Part shown: piece after piece, positions 27,862 through 36,925 of the stretch
Layout: every line of letters starts with the position of its first letter
Numbering within the stretch: the stretch's first letter is position 1
DNA from: Mariprofundus ferrinatatus
GTDB lineage: Bacteria > Pseudomonadota > Zetaproteobacteria > Mariprofundales > Mariprofundaceae
Assembly: GCF_002795825.1 (NCBI RefSeq)
Contig: NZ_CP018800.1
Span: 2,200,213 to 2,264,212, forward strand
Direction: 5' to 3'
DNA: 64,000 bases
Program-made: the position numbers and the translations under genes
The notes under the pieces: model-generated
Told to the model about the DNA's origin: nothing
Seen by the model: only the letters and a program-made list of their open reading frames with translations
Database searches by the model: none

Positions 27862-29013
27862 CTATTCAGCTCGCTCCAACTCCTCTCTGCTTAACACCAG
27901 GTTATCGCGATGAATCACCGATGAAAAATCCCGGAATCCAAGTATGGATTCGATCTCGCTGCTGCAGTGACCCATAATCCGGCGCAACTCATCAACGGCG
28001 TAATTGCAGAGGCCGCGTGCGATCACCGCACCGTCCGGATCTACAATCTCTACGCAGTCGCCCTTATCGAAAATGCCGTTGATATCTTTCACACCGACCG
28101 GAAGGAGACTGCTTCCCTGAGCCACAATCGCCCTGGCCGCACCGGCATCAACATGAATCTCCCCGCGTGGCGAGAGTATCTCCATAATCCAGTGTTTACG
28201 GCGGGTTTGTCTGTCCACACCACAAAGAAACAGAGTTCCTTCATCCTCTCCAGCCAGAAGCCGGCTAAGTCTTCCATTCTCCTTACCGCTGATGATGGCT
28301 GCTGTAACGCCTCCGGTTGTGGCCACCCGTGCTGCCGAAAGCTTGCTCGCCATTCCGCCTGTGCCGAACGATGATCCGACATCACCAGCCATTGCAGCAT
28401 GCTCCTCTCCAAGATGGCCGACGACACCCACACGCTGCGCATCAGGATGCGTGGCTGGATTCTTATCATAGAGACCATCAACATCAGTCAGCATGACCAG
28501 CAGATCAGCATCAACAACCAGACTGACCAGCGCGCCCAGTGAATCATTGTCCCCGAATTTTATTTCTGCCACGACCACCGTGTCGTTCTCATTAACGATC
28601 GGAACGACACCTGCTGAGAAAAGCGTCTCACTGGTATTGCTGGCATTGAGGTATCGGCGACGGTGCCTGAGATCGTCTTTGGTGAGAAGCATCTGGGCGA
28701 CAGTCCGTTCGTGCCTGGCAAAGGCCCTGCCGTAAGCATCCATTAATTTGGGTTGCCCAATTGCTGCTGCCGCCTGTTTTTCATGCACTGAGAGTGTGCG
28801 CTCCAGCCATCCCATCTGCACTCGTCCGAGCGCCACAGCCCCGGAGGTAACAACCACAAGCTGCATGCCCGCGGCGATAAACTCCTCCAGCTCATCAACA
28901 AGGTGATCGATCACATCCTGACGAATGCCGTGCTCAGCATCGGCAAGCAGTGAGCTGCCGATTTTCACCACCACCCGTCGGGCACGCTTCAGGTCACTTC
29001 TCGAACGAATCAT
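27862..29013 (-). CDS. proB: glutamate 5-kinase with PUA domain
   Basis: It phosphorylates glutamate in the first step of proline synthesis and is usually feedback-inhibited by proline. The 383 residues divide into an amino-acid-kinase domain ([12 protein letters not shown] at the start, [21 protein letters not shown] in the middle, [16 protein letters not shown]) and a C-terminal PUA domain (about 285-370). The start overlaps the end of obgE by 20 bp. It is the first pro gene of the obgE-proB-proA order common in proteobacteria. Confidence 0.95.
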   Translation of the reverse strand: MIRSRSDLKRARRVVVKIGSSLLADAEHGIRQDVIDHLVDELEEFIAAGMQLVVVTSGAVALGRVQMGWLERTLSVHEKQAAAAIGQPKLMDAYGRAFARHERTVAQMLLTKDDLRHRRRYLNASNTSETLFSAGVVPIVNENDTVVVAEIKFGDNDSLGALVSLVVDADLLVMLTDVDGLYDKNPATHPDAQRVGVVGHLGEEHAAMAGDVGSSFGTGGMASKLSAARVATTGGVTAAIISGKENGRLSRLLAGEDEGTLFLCGVDRQTRRKHWIMEILSPRGEIHVDAGAARAIVAQGSSLLPVGVKDINGIFDKGDCVEIVDPDGAVIARGLCNYAVDELRRIMGHCSSEIESILGFRDFSSVIHRDNLVLSREELERAE

Positions 29014-30052
29014 TTATCTCCTCAGCCTCTTCTCTATCCTTCGCTGCCAGCTGCTCACGAAGCTTCAAAACCTGCTCGTATATCCGGTGCAACAGCTGCT
29101 GAACCCCTTCGCCGCTTACAGCCGAGATAAAATAGGCCTCAACACCCATCGTCGCAATCTCTTCCTCAATAGCTGCCCGTTCATCATCCAGCAGCGCATC
29201 GGATTTATTGAACACAAGTAAACGCGGCTTGCTGGTCAGCGCTTCGCCATAGCCCTCCAACTCACCCTGAATCTCGCTGATCTGTTCGCGAACAGGCTTG
29301 CCATCCTCGCATGCAGCATCAACCAGATGCAGCAGAACAGCGGTGCGTTCGATATGTCTCAGAAAGCGGTGCCCCAGCCCCTTGCCTTCGTGCGCTCCTT
29401 CAATCAGCCCGGGAATATCGGCAACCACAAAACCATCACCATCATCCATAAACACCTGTCCCAGCATCGGCTTAATAGTGGTGAATGGATAATCAGCAAT
29501 CTTGGGCCGCGCATTGGAGATGCGGGAAAGAAGCGTGGACTTGCCCGCATTGGGGAGTCCCACAAGACCGACATCGGCCATCAGCTTCAACTCCAGATAG
29601 CGGATGCCTTGCTCACCCTCCCTGCCCGGCTGACAGTAGCGCGGTGCCCGGTTGGTGCTGGTGGCGAAACGGGCATTGCCCATGCCGCCATCGCCGCCGC
29701 GGGCAACAAAGAACTCCTGACCATCGTGTGCCAGATCGGCAAGAATATGGCCATCCTCATCCTTGACGATGGTGCCTACCGGGACCTGCACAATCACATC
29801 ATCCCCATACTTGCCGTGACAATCGGATCCCATGCCCTGCTGGCCGTTCTTTGCAACCAGCCGCTTTCGCAAATAGAGCTCCTGCAGGGTGTTTTTGCTG
29901 CCTGAGGCCACAAAGATCACATGGCCACCACGTCCGCCGTCGCCTCCATCAGGGCCACCTTTGGCAACATACTTTTCCCGCCGGAATGAACTACATCCCT
30001 TGCCGCCATTTCCGGCACGAACCTCGACTTTGACTTCATCAATAAAACGCAT
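28994..30052 (-). CDS. obgE: Obg-family GTPase
   Basis: A ribosome-associated GTPase for 50S assembly and growth control. The glycine-rich Obg fold spans about 1-158 (GGPDGGDGGRGGHV). The G domain has G1 GLPNAGKS at 165-172, G3 DIPGLIEGAHEGKG and G4 NKSD. The 352-residue length ends in a short acidic tail ([15 protein letters not shown]). It lies downstream of rpmE-rplU-rpmA, but a strong terminator at 30135-30168 separates them, so it likely uses its own promoter in 30053-30134. Confidence 0.96.
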   Translation of the reverse strand: MRFIDEVKVEVRAGNGGKGCSSFRREKYVAKGGPDGGDGGRGGHVIFVASGSKNTLQELYLRKRLVAKNGQQGMGSDCHGKYGDDVIVQVPVGTIVKDEDGHILADLAHDGQEFFVARGGDGGMGNARFATSTNRAPRYCQPGREGEQGIRYLELKLMADVGLVGLPNAGKSTLLSRISNARPKIADYPFTTIKPMLGQVFMDDGDGFVVADIPGLIEGAHEGKGLGHRFLRHIERTAVLLHLVDAACEDGKPVREQISEIQGELEGYGEALTSKPRLLVFNKSDALLDDERAAIEEEIATMGVEAYFISAVSGEGVQQLLHRIYEQVLKLREQLAAKDREEAEEINDSFEK

Positions 30053-30134
30053 GCTGTATTACACCATATTTAACCTGAACCACAAAGATATCGGACAACA
30101 ACTCCGGCGCATTTGCAGTAAAATTTCTCACAAA

Positions 30135-30168
30135 CAAAAAAGGGGGTGCGACAAGCGCACCCCCCTTT
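30135..30168 (-). terminator. intrinsic terminator after rpmA
   Basis: Read on the minus strand, the arms GGGGGTGCGC and GCGCACCCCC-type sequence form a stem of about ten GC-rich pairs round a loop of about four bases, followed by six T residues. It begins about 20 bp after the rpmA stop and should end the rpmE-rplU-rpmA transcript before obgE. An A run on the other side makes it potentially bidirectional. Confidence 0.9.
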
Positions 30169-30187
30169 CAACGTTCAGAACCTGCCC

Positions 30188-30436
30188 TTAGGCAGTGATA
30201 CGGACAGTCGTACGACCGTTGCTCTTGTAGTACTCGACTTTGCCGTCGGTCAGAGCGAACAGGGTGTAGTCGCGACCACAACCAACATTATCGCCCGGGC
30301 GGATTTTAGTGCCGCGCTGACGAACAAGGATGTTTCCGGCAATGACTGCTTCACCGCCATATTTTTTCACGCCAAGGCGTTTGGAATTGGAATCGCGTCC
30401 GTTACGACTTGAACCACCAGCTTTCTTATGTGCCAT
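30188..30436 (-). CDS. rpmA: 50S ribosomal protein L27
   Basis: An 82-residue L27 with the standard N-terminus [20 protein letters not shown] and the [20 protein letters not shown] core. L27 reaches the peptidyl-transferase centre of the 50S subunit. It begins 3 bp after rplU and is followed by the strong terminator at 30135-30168. Confidence 0.98.
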   Translation of the reverse strand: MAHKKAGGSSRNGRDSNSKRLGVKKYGGEAVIAGNILVRQRGTKIRPGDNVGCGRDYTLFALTDGKVEYYKSNGRTTVRITA

Positions 30437-30439
30437 GGT

Positions 30440-30748
30440 TTACTCCTTGATCTTTTCGATACGCACAGAGGTAAAGCTCTGGCGATGACCCTGGGTCAAA
30501 CGATAGTTTTTACGGCGACGTTTCTTGAAGATAACAACCTTCTGTCCACGGCCGTTCTCGGTCACGACTGCAGTCACCTTGGCCTTGGCTGCATCTGCGC
30601 CTGCCTTGATGGACTCGCCTTCGCCTACCATAAGAACGTCGTCAAAGGTGACTTTCTTGCCAGCTTCGGCATCCAGTTTTTCAACGCGCAGGATATCGCC
30701 TTCCTGAACACGGTACTGTTTGCCACCAGTCTTGATTACAGCGTACAT
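30440..30748 (-). CDS. rplU: 50S ribosomal protein L21
   Basis: A 102-residue L21 that begins [18 protein letters not shown] and ends KIEKIKE. The [20 protein letters not shown] block is diagnostic. A TTGGAG ribosome-binding site precedes the ATG. It lies 17 bp after rpmE and 3 bp before rpmA. The C-terminal RQSFTSVRI segment is the usual rRNA-contact strand. Confidence 0.98.
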   Translation of the reverse strand: MYAVIKTGGKQYRVQEGDILRVEKLDAEAGKKVTFDDVLMVGEGESIKAGADAAKAKVTAVVTENGRGQKVVIFKKRRRKNYRLTQGHRQSFTSVRIEKIKE

Positions 30749-30765
30749 CTAAAACTCCAATAGCC

Positions 30766-30978
30766 TTACGCAGCCTTACCAGGCTTGCCGTATTTCTTAT
30801 AGAAGCGCTCAACGCGACCTTCCGTGTCAATGATCTTCTGCTTACCGGTGTAGAACGGGTGGCAGGAAGAGCAGATTTCCACGTGGATATCGCCTTTGGT
30901 CGAACGCGTCTCGAATGTGTTGCCGCATGAACAAGTTACCTTGGATGCGAGATATTCTGGATGAATGTCAGCTTTCAC
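30766..30978 (-). CDS. rpmE: 50S ribosomal protein L31, zinc-binding form
   Basis: A 70-residue L31 that keeps the zinc cysteines: the CSCG pair near residue 16 and CSSC near 36, making it the C+ form. It starts at GTG with GGAG about 8 nt upstream. It heads an rpmE-rplU-rpmA unit, while rpmE is often separate from rplU-rpmA. A C+ L31 would make this transcript a zinc store if a C- paralogue exists elsewhere; none is in the window. Confidence 0.97.
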   Translation of the reverse strand: MKADIHPEYLASKVTCSCGNTFETRSTKGDIHVEICSSCHPFYTGKQKIIDTEGRVERFYKKYGKPGKAA

Positions 30979-31010
30979 GTCATTTCTCCGTCAATTTTTA
31001 AGGGGCGCGA

Positions 31011-31039
31011 TTTCTAGCGTCCTTGCGTCGGTTAATCAA
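31011..31039 (-). promoter_or_regulatory. candidate sigma-70 promoter for rpmE
   Basis: On the minus strand TTGATT is separated by 17 bp from TAGAAA, about 35 bp before the rpmE start. A second possible pair (TTGCCT, 18 bp, TAATAG) lies just upstream. Both are pattern matches only. Confidence 0.35.
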
Positions 31040-31084
31040 GCACTATTACGCAGTTTTTCTCAGATCAGGCAAATTGCACCATTT

Positions 31085-31477
31085 TTAGACCTGGCTGGAT
31101 CTTTCAATCAGTTCAATTGCATATCCATCAGGATCCTTCACAAAGGCGATCACAGTACTGCCGTGCTTCATCGCTCCCGGCTCGCGGGTGATCAAAGCGC
31201 CACTTTCGCGAATCCTATCACAGACGGCATAGATATCATCCACACCAATCGCAACATGCCCAAACCCGTCCCCAAGATCATAGCTTTCCTTCTCCCAATT
31301 ATGGGTAAGCTCGATCACTGCGCCTTCCGTTTCATCATCGTAACCGACAAAGGCGAGCGTGAATTTCCCTTCCGGATAATCCTTCTTGCGCAACAGCCGC
31401 ATGCCCAGCACACGGGTATAGAAGTCGATGGAGCGCTCCAGATCACCCACCCGGATCATGGCATGCAGAATTCGCAA
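31085..31477 (-). CDS. gloA: lactoylglutathione lyase (glyoxalase I)
   Basis: It isomerises the methylglyoxal-glutathione hemithioacetal to S-lactoylglutathione. The 130 residues align with E. coli GloA, with all four metal ligands at the same numbers: His5, Glu56, His74 and Glu122. The short form without the long loops of the zinc type suggests a nickel-activated enzyme. The start codon is TTG with AGGAGGAG about 4 nt upstream. It lies 48 bp after nhaD on the same strand. gshA at 1.6 kb would supply the first glutathione step. Confidence 0.94.
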   Translation of the reverse strand: MRILHAMIRVGDLERSIDFYTRVLGMRLLRKKDYPEGKFTLAFVGYDDETEGAVIELTHNWEKESYDLGDGFGHVAIGVDDIYAVCDRIRESGALITREPGAMKHGSTVIAFVKDPDGYAIELIERSSQV

Positions 31478-31525
31478 TGTGCTCCTCCTATTAATATATA
31501 GATATCAGTCGAATTCATTTGAATC

Positions 31526-32944
31526 CTAAAATGCCATCCCGGAAATCCAGTAGTGCGTAGCGATGGATGCGACATAGCCGAGGAGAATCGCCCATGTCCA
31601 TTTCAGGTGACTGCCGAAGGTATAGATGCCGCGTGCCTGACCCATCAGTGCCACCCCGGCCGCAGATCCAATAGAGAGCAGCGAACCGCCAACTCCCGCA
31701 GTCAGTGTCACCAGCAGCCACTGATTCAACCCCATATCAGGCAGCATGCTAAGTACAGCAAACATCACTGGAATATTGTCGACGATAGCGGAGAGGAAAC
31801 CGACCAGGATATTGGCCCAGCTGGCTCCCAGCTGTTCATACATCAGCTGGGAGGTGAGGTTGAGGTACCCGAGTGCGCCCAGGCCGCCAACGCAGAGAAT
31901 CACGCCATAGAAGAACATCAGCGTATCCCACTCCGAGCGCTGCAGCTGGTGGAAAATGTCGAACGGGGCACCCCCCGGATTCGTGTCGATCTGAGTGTTC
32001 TCTTCAAATGGCTCCTGGGCACGGAAGCCCGACTTTTTCAGCCAGTATCCGTAAAGCTTCAAAAAACCCAGGCCGGTCATCATGCCGAGCATCGACGGCA
32101 GGTGCAGGACACTGTGGAATGAGACCGCCAGCGCGATGGTGCCAAGGAACATGGCAATGATAATATAGCCGCCCTGCTTCACCCGCACCTCTTCACTCAT
32201 GCTCTCGGGCACGGCATTGGGCAGGAAAAAGGCCATGATGGCTGCCGGAACAAACCAGTTGACCAGCGATGGGATAAACAGCCCGAAGAACTCCTGAAAG
32301 TGAACCATCCCTTTCTGCCATACCATCAGCGTGGTGATATCGCCGAAGGGGCTGAATGCGCCGCCTGCATTGGCAGCAACAACAATGTTGATACAGCCAA
32401 GTGTTACGAATTTTGCATTATCCCTGGCCACCGCCATGACGACAGCCGCCATTACCAGCGCCGTAGTCAGATTGTCGGCAACAGGAGAGATAAAGAAGGC
32501 CAAAAGGCCCGTCAGCCAGAATATCGCCTTGAGGGACAGCCCTTTCGACACCAGAAATGACCGTAGCGCTGCAAATACATTGCGCTCCTCCATGGTGTTC
32601 ACATAGGTCATCGCGGCAAGGAGAAATAGCAACAGTTCAGCATACTCAAGGATATTGTGCTGAATCATCTCATGCGCGCTGGTTGTGTCGCCGTGACTGT
32701 TGAAGGCGATCGCCACCAGAACCCAGATCAGGCCAGCTGCAACCATCACCGGTTTCGACTTACGCAGATGCAGCACCTCCTCGCCAATCACCAGCGCATA
32801 GGCAAAGACAAAAATGATCAATGCCGTGATACCGAACCAGGTTGCGGTCAGATCCAGCGGTGTGGCAGCCCCGCCTGAGGCAATCGCCAGGCCCGGCAGA
32901 AATAGCGCCACCAGCATTGATAATAATAGAGTAAGCTGTTTCAT
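31526..32944 (-). CDS. nhaD: Na+/H+ antiporter NhaD
   Basis: A 472-residue inner-membrane antiporter of the NhaD (IT superfamily) type known from marine and alkaliphilic proteobacteria. It starts with a signal-like first helix and has about 12 membrane spans. Family blocks include ADNLTTALVMAAVVMAVA and NAGGAFSPFGDITTLMVWQ in the first half, and FLSAIVDNIPVMFAVLSM and GVGGSLLSIGSAAGVALMG in the second. It exports Na+ against H+ entry. AAGGA precedes the ATG. It diverges from purC across 217 bp, which presumably holds promoters for both. Confidence 0.92.
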   Translation of the reverse strand: MKQLTLLLSMLVALFLPGLAIASGGAATPLDLTATWFGITALIIFVFAYALVIGEEVLHLRKSKPVMVAAGLIWVLVAIAFNSHGDTTSAHEMIQHNILEYAELLLFLLAAMTYVNTMEERNVFAALRSFLVSKGLSLKAIFWLTGLLAFFISPVADNLTTALVMAAVVMAVARDNAKFVTLGCINIVVAANAGGAFSPFGDITTLMVWQKGMVHFQEFFGLFIPSLVNWFVPAAIMAFFLPNAVPESMSEEVRVKQGGYIIIAMFLGTIALAVSFHSVLHLPSMLGMMTGLGFLKLYGYWLKKSGFRAQEPFEENTQIDTNPGGAPFDIFHQLQRSEWDTLMFFYGVILCVGGLGALGYLNLTSQLMYEQLGASWANILVGFLSAIVDNIPVMFAVLSMLPDMGLNQWLLVTLTAGVGGSLLSIGSAAGVALMGQARGIYTFGSHLKWTWAILLGYVASIATHYWISGMAF

Positions 32945-33161
32945 GATAAATTCCTTTGCCGTATATTAATCGAACAGGTGAATCGTGTTGCGCTAATCCT
33001 GCACGCTTTTTATCTCCATTTAAATGCACAGTAAATCAGACACAAACAGATAACACCCTGTCTGCTTCTGTGGCAGAATATCTCGCCGCAGCTTGTCTGT
33101 TTTGCCTCATTCGGGCATTTTTCGCCACTTTCAAGACCTGACAACACCGGGAGATCCCAAC

Positions 33162-34043
33162 ATGGATGCTATGTTGAATGCCGATATTAAAAGCCTGAAG
33201 CTGCTCCATCGCGGCAAAGTTCGCGATATGTACGAGATCGATGATCATCACCTGCTGATTGTCACCACTGATCGCCTGTCCGCTTTTGATGTAATCCTGC
33301 CCACGCCAATCCCGGGTAAAGGCATCGTCCTGAACGCCGTTTCCGACTTCTGGTTCAAAAAGCTTGGCCATATTGTTCCGAACCATACTGCAGAGATGAC
33401 GCTGGAGGAGGCCATTCCTGATGCCGAAGAGCGTGAACGCGTCCGCTCCCACGCCATCATCGTAAAACGGCTGAAGCCGTTACCCATCGAGGCAATCGTA
33501 CGCGGCTATCTAATCGGATCCGGCTGGAAAGAGTATCAGGGCAAAGGATCTGTCTGTGGCATCCCGTTGCCGGAAGGGCTGGTTCTGGCGGACCGCCTTC
33601 CTGAACCGATATTCACCCCCTCCACCAAGGCGGCTGTCGGTGATCACGACGAAAATATCGATTTCGACACCATGTGCGGCATTCTCGGTACCGAGCTTGC
33701 CGAGCAGGTGCGAGACGTCAGCCTGAATCTCTACAAAGAGGCTGCCGCCTACGCGCTGGAGAAGGGCATCATCATTGCCGACACCAAGTTTGAGTTCGGA
33801 CTGGATTCCAATGGCGTGTTGCACCAGATCGACGAATCCCTGACTCCGGACTCATCCCGTTTCTGGCCTGTTTCTGAATACAAGCCAGGAGTAAGCCCAC
33901 CCAGCTTTGACAAGCAGATCGTTCGCGACTGGCTGGAGACACTCGACTGGAATAAGCAGGCACCGGGACCTGTCATACCCGATGAGATCAAGAACAGGAC
34001 CTCGGAAAAGTACCTTGAGGCACTGCGCACACTGACAAGTTGA
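33162..34043 (+). CDS. purC: SAICAR synthetase
   Basis: The purine-pathway enzyme phosphoribosylaminoimidazole-succinocarboxamide synthase. The motifs [28 protein letters not shown] spacing, [28 protein letters not shown] and [17 protein letters not shown] [12 protein letters not shown] are present. The 293-residue form is the longer class, typical of yeast and some proteobacteria, rather than the 237-residue E. coli type. Start 33162 has GGGAG at 8 nt. An upstream frame to 33093 has no ribosome-binding site. Confidence 0.95.
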   Translation: MDAMLNADIKSLKLLHRGKVRDMYEIDDHHLLIVTTDRLSAFDVILPTPIPGKGIVLNAVSDFWFKKLGHIVPNHTAEMTLEEAIPDAEERERVRSHAIIVKRLKPLPIEAIVRGYLIGSGWKEYQGKGSVCGIPLPEGLVLADRLPEPIFTPSTKAAVGDHDENIDFDTMCGILGTELAEQVRDVSLNLYKEAAAYALEKGIIIADTKFEFGLDSNGVLHQIDESLTPDSSRFWPVSEYKPGVSPPSFDKQIVRDWLETLDWNKQAPGPVIPDEIKNRTSEKYLEALRTLTS

Positions 34044-34135
34044 GCTGCTAACCCGCTCTTCCGGTTCGGCATCGTTATCCATTGATGCCAGGGCTGAGTA
34101 ATTTAGAAACAGACGGACAGGAGGAGAAACCTTTC

Positions 34136-35095
34136 ATGCTACTGGCAACTGCAGCCATGACCATTGGCATCGCACTACTGGTCTGGGGAGCCGATCGCTT
34201 CGTGGATGGCGCTGCCTCAGTAGCAAAAAACCTTCGTGTTCCTCCGATGGTGATCGGCCTGACAATCGTCAGCCTGGGAACCAGCCTGCCCGAGATGATC
34301 GTCGCCGCCATGGCGGCCATGGATGGCAATCGCGACCTTGGCATCGGCAACGTGCTTGGCTCCAACATCGCCAATATCGGCCTTGTCCTCGGTATTACCG
34401 CCCTTATTATTCCTCTGACAGTTCAATCCATGACACTGCGCCGCGAAATTCCGGTGCTGTTTCTTGTCACCTTTCTTGCCTTTGCGCTGCTGGCCGATGG
34501 AGCACTCAGTCAGATCGATGGTGCCATCCTGGCTATCGGACTTGTGCTGATGCTTTTCTGGATATCCCGTATCGCCATGAGAGATCGCCACGATCCGATG
34601 ATCGAGGAGTTTACCGAATCCATCCCCGAAAAGATGGATATGAAATCCTCCATCCTCTGGTTTGTGGCCGGCCTGATTGTTCTCATGGTCAGTTCGCGCA
34701 TGGTGGTCTGGGGAGCAGTTGAAATCGCCCACTTCCTTGGCGTCAGCGATCTGATTATCGGCCTGACCATCGTTGCCGTCGGCACCAGTCTGCCTGAGCT
34801 GGTTGCCTCTGTTGCCAGTGCGGTTAAGGGCGAGGCCGATCTTGCCGTCGGCAACGTGATCGGCTCCAACATGTTCAACCTGCTGGCCGTACTTGCCATG
34901 CCGGGGCTGCTTGCACCGGGCATTTTTGCTCCCGAAGCGTTGCTTCGCGACTTTCCCATCATGATCGCGTTCACCATCGCCCTGCTGGCAGTTTCATTCG
35001 GATTCAAGGTCGGTGGAAGAATCACCCGTATAGAAGGAGGCCTGCTTGCCTGCGGCTTCTTCGCATACCTGTTCCTGCTCTATATCCAGTCCTGA
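34136..35095 (+). CDS. calcium/sodium antiporter, CaCA family (YrbG-like)
   Basis: A 319-residue inner-membrane protein of about ten helices with the two inverted alpha-repeats of the Ca2+/cation antiporters: SLGTSLPEMIVAAMAAM with GNVLGSNIANIG near 60-95, and VGTSLPELVASVASAV with GNVIGSNMFNLL near 215-250. Both acidic residues of the GTSLPE motifs are intact, so it should transport. GGAGGAG stands 9 nt before the ATG at 34136. It follows purC by 92 bp and converges with the KefB-type gene. Confidence 0.9.
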   Translation: MLLATAAMTIGIALLVWGADRFVDGAASVAKNLRVPPMVIGLTIVSLGTSLPEMIVAAMAAMDGNRDLGIGNVLGSNIANIGLVLGITALIIPLTVQSMTLRREIPVLFLVTFLAFALLADGALSQIDGAILAIGLVLMLFWISRIAMRDRHDPMIEEFTESIPEKMDMKSSILWFVAGLIVLMVSSRMVVWGAVEIAHFLGVSDLIIGLTIVAVGTSLPELVASVASAVKGEADLAVGNVIGSNMFNLLAVLAMPGLLAPGIFAPEALLRDFPIMIAFTIALLAVSFGFKVGGRITRIEGGLLACGFFAYLFLLYIQS

Positions 35096-35124
35096 CACTC
35101 CTGTTGCGAGCGGGGTGGAGCCAT

Positions 35125-36768
35125 TCACTGCCCTAATTTAAAGCGGCGCAGCATCTCACGGGTCAGCATCTGGTCACTTCCGAAGGTGTCTGCCACCACT
35201 TCGGATGCGCCGGCCTGATAGAGCTGATAAAGGTGCATCTCCTTGCGGGTTCGTACAATGATGGGAAGATCCGGATAGAGTGGGCGCACCCTTGAGATGA
35301 TTTTCATCGCCGTATTGAAATCAATAATGGTGATCAGCAGCGCTGATGCCTGCTTCAGGCCACAGGCATGCAGCAGCTCAAGGCTGCCCGCATCACCGTA
35401 GGAGACAGGGCGCTTCTGAGCCATGCCTTCCTGTACCTTACCCGAATCGAGATCGATCGCCATATAGGCCACTTTCGTCTCATCCAGCATGCTGGCGCTG
35501 TGCTGCCCAACCCTGCCGAAGCCGCAGACAATCACGTGATGACGCATCTCGCGCGACACATCCATGATTTTCTCTTTGATCTCCTGCCTGCTGCGCGCAG
35601 CAGCAGCGGGCATCAGATGCGTACTGATCAAGCCATTGTAGCGTATAACAAGCGGGGCCAGTGCCATACTTAAGATCATGGCGGCCAGCATGGTCTGCCC
35701 TACACGGCTATCGAGCAAGCCACCATCCATCGCCAAGAGAAGTATGGCAAAACCGAACTCTCCGCCGTGTGCCAGAATCAGGCCGGTACGCATCGAAACC
35801 GCGCTGTTCCAGCCGGAAAGTCGACAGAGCACGCCAATCAGCAGCAGCTTACATATCACCAGCCCGACCAGAAGAAGCAGAACCGCAGGCCACACCTCAG
35901 GCAAGAAACCAGTATTTAGCATCATGCCTACGGTGATAAAGAAGAGTCCAAGCAGCACATCACGGAATGGCCTGATTTCAGACTCAACCTGATGCCGGAA
36001 CTCGGTCTCACTGAGCATGACGCCGGCAAGAAAAGCGCCCAGCGCAAAGGTCAGCCCTATCGCATGGGTAAGCCATGAGGAGCAGATCACAACCAGCAGC
36101 ACTGTCAGGGTAAACAGCTCAGCCGAGCGGAAATGCGCCACCATATGGAACAGCGGCTGCAGCACCCACCTGCCGAGCACGAATATCAGCCCCAGCACCA
36201 GCACACCCTCGGCAAAGATAATGAGCAGAGCAGCCAGGGAGGGCTCAATCGCATCCCTGCTCATACTGGCCACAAGAATCAGGAACGGCACAACCATCAT
36301 GTCCTGAAAGAGAAGAATTCCGAGACTGTTTCGACCATGACGGGTATGCAGTTCAACCTGGTCGACAAGCTGTTTGGTCACCAGTGCGGTGGAGGACATG
36401 GCAACCACGCCGCCCAGCACCAGCGCATTTACAAAGGCAATGCCGGAAGTGTAGGCAATCGCCGTGGCAGCTGCCGTAGTAACAAACACCTGCGCGCCAC
36501 CCAACCCCAGCACGGTTCCTTTCATCCGGATAAGAAGCGAGATGGAAAATTCAAGGCCGATTGTAAAAAGAAGGAATACCACTCCGAATTCAGCAAACGT
36601 CTTAATGTGTTCAACATCCGAGATCAGACCAATTCCAAACGGACCGACCATAAGCCCGGCAACCAGATAACCAATGATCGGAGGCAGCCCGATTCTCAGG
36701 AACAGGGTGACAACCGAAACCGCAGCCAACAGGATAATCAGGGCTTCATTCAGATAGCTGTAGTCCAT
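35125..36768 (-). CDS. KefB/KefC-type cation:proton antiporter with TrkA-N domain
   Basis: A 547-residue CPA2 antiporter. About 12 helices fill residues 1-380, including FGVVFLLFTIGLEFSI and the ion-site region GVVAMSSTALVTKQL. A cytosolic TrkA-N Rossmann domain at about 400-540 has VIVCGFGRVGQHSASML, which binds NAD(H). Such systems exchange K+ or Na+ for H+; the KefC subset is gated by glutathione, and glutathione is likely made here, but gating cannot be read from sequence. The start at 36768 has GGAGG close upstream; a frame to 36825 is also open. It diverges from feoB. Confidence 0.88.
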   Translation of the reverse strand: MDYSYLNEALIILLAAVSVVTLFLRIGLPPIIGYLVAGLMVGPFGIGLISDVEHIKTFAEFGVVFLLFTIGLEFSISLLIRMKGTVLGLGGAQVFVTTAAATAIAYTSGIAFVNALVLGGVVAMSSTALVTKQLVDQVELHTRHGRNSLGILLFQDMMVVPFLILVASMSRDAIEPSLAALLIIFAEGVLVLGLIFVLGRWVLQPLFHMVAHFRSAELFTLTVLLVVICSSWLTHAIGLTFALGAFLAGVMLSETEFRHQVESEIRPFRDVLLGLFFITVGMMLNTGFLPEVWPAVLLLLVGLVICKLLLIGVLCRLSGWNSAVSMRTGLILAHGGEFGFAILLLAMDGGLLDSRVGQTMLAAMILSMALAPLVIRYNGLISTHLMPAAAARSRQEIKEKIMDVSREMRHHVIVCGFGRVGQHSASMLDETKVAYMAIDLDSGKVQEGMAQKRPVSYGDAGSLELLHACGLKQASALLITIIDFNTAMKIISRVRPLYPDLPIIVRTRKEMHLYQLYQAGASEVVADTFGSDQMLTREMLRRFKLGQ

Positions 36769-36925
36769 CGCACCTCCGATACCAGGCTTGCCTGTTTGTC
36801 TCTCTTCCTCGCAATCGAGCAGCACCCCCCTGTCTTTAACGTATTGCAGAACAGGAAAAACTGCAAGTTACATACGATAATCTTGACTTGCCGCCAATGC
36901 ATCTCAGTGTGACTCCGTTTTGAGT

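Noticed and set aside
36133..36912. Plus-strand frame of 259 codons.
   Set aside because: It lies opposite the KefB-type antiporter, has low-complexity His/Gln/Asn-rich translation and no known motifs.
36769..36925. GATAATCTT near 36876 as a possible Fur box for feoB.
   Set aside because: Only one half resembles GATAAT; there is no second or inverted hexamer at the right spacing.
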